DNA of 64,000 nucleotides from Sulfuricystis thermophila (GTDB lineage Bacteria; Pseudomonadota; Gammaproteobacteria; Burkholderiales; Rhodocyclaceae): contig NZ_AP019373.1 in assembly GCF_004323595.1 (NCBI RefSeq), forward strand, positions 1,116,001 to 1,180,000, given 5' to 3'. The notes below the pieces were generated by a model. It did no database searches. It was not told where the DNA came from and saw only the letters and a list, made by a program, of their open reading frames with translations. Positions 63,083-64,000 of the stretch are shown here, piece by piece. Position 1 is the first letter of the stretch, and the number at the start of each line of letters is the position of its first letter. The translations under genes were made by a program, and so were the position numbers.

Positions 63083-64000
63083 AGATTTTCTGTGCCAGCG
63101 CGGCGTTTTTTGCCAGCTCAATGATCGGCAGCGTGTCGGCCTTGAAACTGCCCAGCGCAGCGAGCGCGGGATTGTCGGTCTTCACGTTGGTTGCGGCCGG
63201 CCACTCGTTGTTGCCGTCGGCAAAATAGCGCTGCGCTTCGTCCGAGGCAAGGTAGTCGAGGAATTTCTTCGCCGCTTCCTTGTTTGGCGCCGTCTTCAAT
63301 ATGCCGCCGCCCGAGATGTTGATGTGCACACCGGTCGTCGCCTGATTGGGCCAGACGATGCCAATGGCCTCGACGACCTTCCTGTCATCGGGCTTGCCTG
63401 AGCGCATCAGACGGGCGAGGTAATACGAATTGGAGATCGTCACGCCGCACTCGCCGGCGGCCACCGCCTTGATCTGGTCGGTATCACCTCCTTTCGGCGT
63501 CCGCGCGAAGTTGGCGACCACCCCCTTGGCCCATTCCTCGGCCTTTTTCTCGCCATGGTGGGCGATCATCGAGGCGAGCAGTGACAGGTTGTAGGGATGG
63601 GCGCCGGAACGCATGCAGACCTGGCCTTTGAGTTTCGGCTGGGCGAGGTCTTCGTAGTTCTTCACGTCCTCGGCTTTCATCGTCGCTTTGTTGAAGACGA
63701 TCACCCGGGCACGGGTCGAGAAGGCAGCCCAGTCCTTGGAGCGCAGATGGGCGGGAATGCGCTCTTCGATCACCTTCGACTGCAGCGGCGCGAATAGACC
63801 CAGCTCGTCGGCCTTCGCCAGCCGCGCGGCATCGACGGTGATGAAGACGTCCGCCGGGCTCATCGCGCCTTCATTCTTGATGCGTTCGAGCAACTCATCT
63901 TCCTTGGCTTCGATGCGGTTGATCTTGATCCCCGTCTGCTGCGTGAAGTTGTTGTAGAGCGCCTCGTCCGTCTGGTAGTGGCGTGCGGAGTAGAGGTTCA
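63060..64000 (-). CDS. fbpA: Iron(III) ABC transporter substrate-binding protein, FutA/FbpA type (5' end cut by window)
   Basis: The frame stays open to the right edge; about 312 residues are visible and the signal peptide lies outside. It reads LYSARHYQTDEALYNNFTQQ near the edge, the FutA-type motif with iron-ligand His/Tyr, and carries the tandem ligand tyrosines in TISNSYYLARLM. AGECGVT, IGIVWPNQATTGVHINISGGG and KKFLDYLASDEAQRYFADGNNEWP are family features. It captures ferric iron in the periplasm, presumably for the FbpB permease and FbpC ATPase located 4-6 kb away. Confidence 0.9.
   Translation of the reverse strand, partial: NLYSARHYQTDEALYNNFTQQTGIKINRIEAKEDELLERIKNEGAMSPADVFITVDAARLAKADELGLFAPLQSKVIEERIPAHLRSKDWAAFSTRARVIVFNKATMKAEDVKNYEDLAQPKLKGQVCMRSGAHPYNLSLLASMIAHHGEKKAEEWAKGVVANFARTPKGGDTDQIKAVAAGECGVTISNSYYLARLMRSGKPDDRKVVEAIGIVWPNQATTGVHINISGGGILKTAPNKEAAKKFLDYLASDEAQRYFADGNNEWPAATNVKTDNPALAALGSFKADTLPIIELAKNAALAQKIYDRVGWK

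Noticed and set aside
1-64000. CRISPR array, prophage or complete insertion sequence
   Set aside because: I saw no regularly spaced direct repeats, phage structural genes or transposase frames; mobile DNA is limited to MITE-like and short palindromic elements.

Overview
The window is a gene-dense, GC-rich bacterial chromosome segment. It has about 58 protein genes or gene remnants, three tRNA genes, and no gap over 300 bases without a gene. The gene content points to a betaproteobacterium, and a Rhodocyclales-like aerobic or facultative heterotroph is my best guess. The support is the order mdh / GntR / sdhCDABE-gltA-sucAB-lpd, the adjacent folP-glmM pair, AcnB, the aat-bpt pair and HemP. The taxonomy is inference; no 16S gene is present.

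Layout. 1-3.0 kb: end of modE and the molybdate/tungstate transporter modABC. 3.1-9.5 kb: an unrecognised conserved-looking protein, an MgtA-type P-ATPase, an OsmC protein, folP and glmM. 9.6-11.7 kb: dgkA and a Pit phosphate transporter with its PhoU-like partner. 11.8-12.1 kb: tRNA-Pro/Arg/His. 12.2-26.1 kb: a fatty-acid oxidation region (TetR regulator, FadE, FadL, an HADH-ECH fusion, thiolase, thioesterase-like, secreted CHI-fold protein, acyl-CoA synthetase, NMO-like, second acyl-CoA dehydrogenase), followed by an SseB-like gene and a lone hypE. 27.6-44.3 kb: nearly the whole TCA cycle. 44.3-53.7 kb: a toxin-antitoxin remnant, zapE, a cation:proton antiporter, mutS, plsB and rmuC. 53.9-56.4 kb: pyrD, bpt and aat. 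56.4-64 kb: iron genes (Fbp-type ABC transporter in three separated pieces, feoA2-feoA1-feoB, a beta-barrel gene, hemP).

The most unusual layer is repetitive DNA. Family A is a short palindromic repeat with core GTCCCGCCAGCGCCGACT. It occurs about 12 times and at least eight copies lie inside reading frames, read in several different frames. Complete copies sit in-frame in the interdomain linkers of SucB and MutS and give the same peptide in two unrelated proteins. Family B is a repeat of about 180 bp in two inverted copies, upstream of acnB and between pyrD and rmuC. Two MITE-like elements with direct repeats are also present. One (141 bp) has split the mutS start so that MutS must now start inside the element or at codon 27/28. 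The other (144 bp, TTAG target duplication) sits between a deleted toxin gene and zapE.

Regulation visible in the sequence includes a shared palindrome (TTCAAACG-N2-CGTnTGAA type) at the TetR, fadL and fad operon promoters, two interlocked palindromes between mdh and the GntR gene, a Fur-like palindrome between fbpC and fbpB, and -10 boxes placed so that folP and fbpC mRNAs would begin at their ATG.
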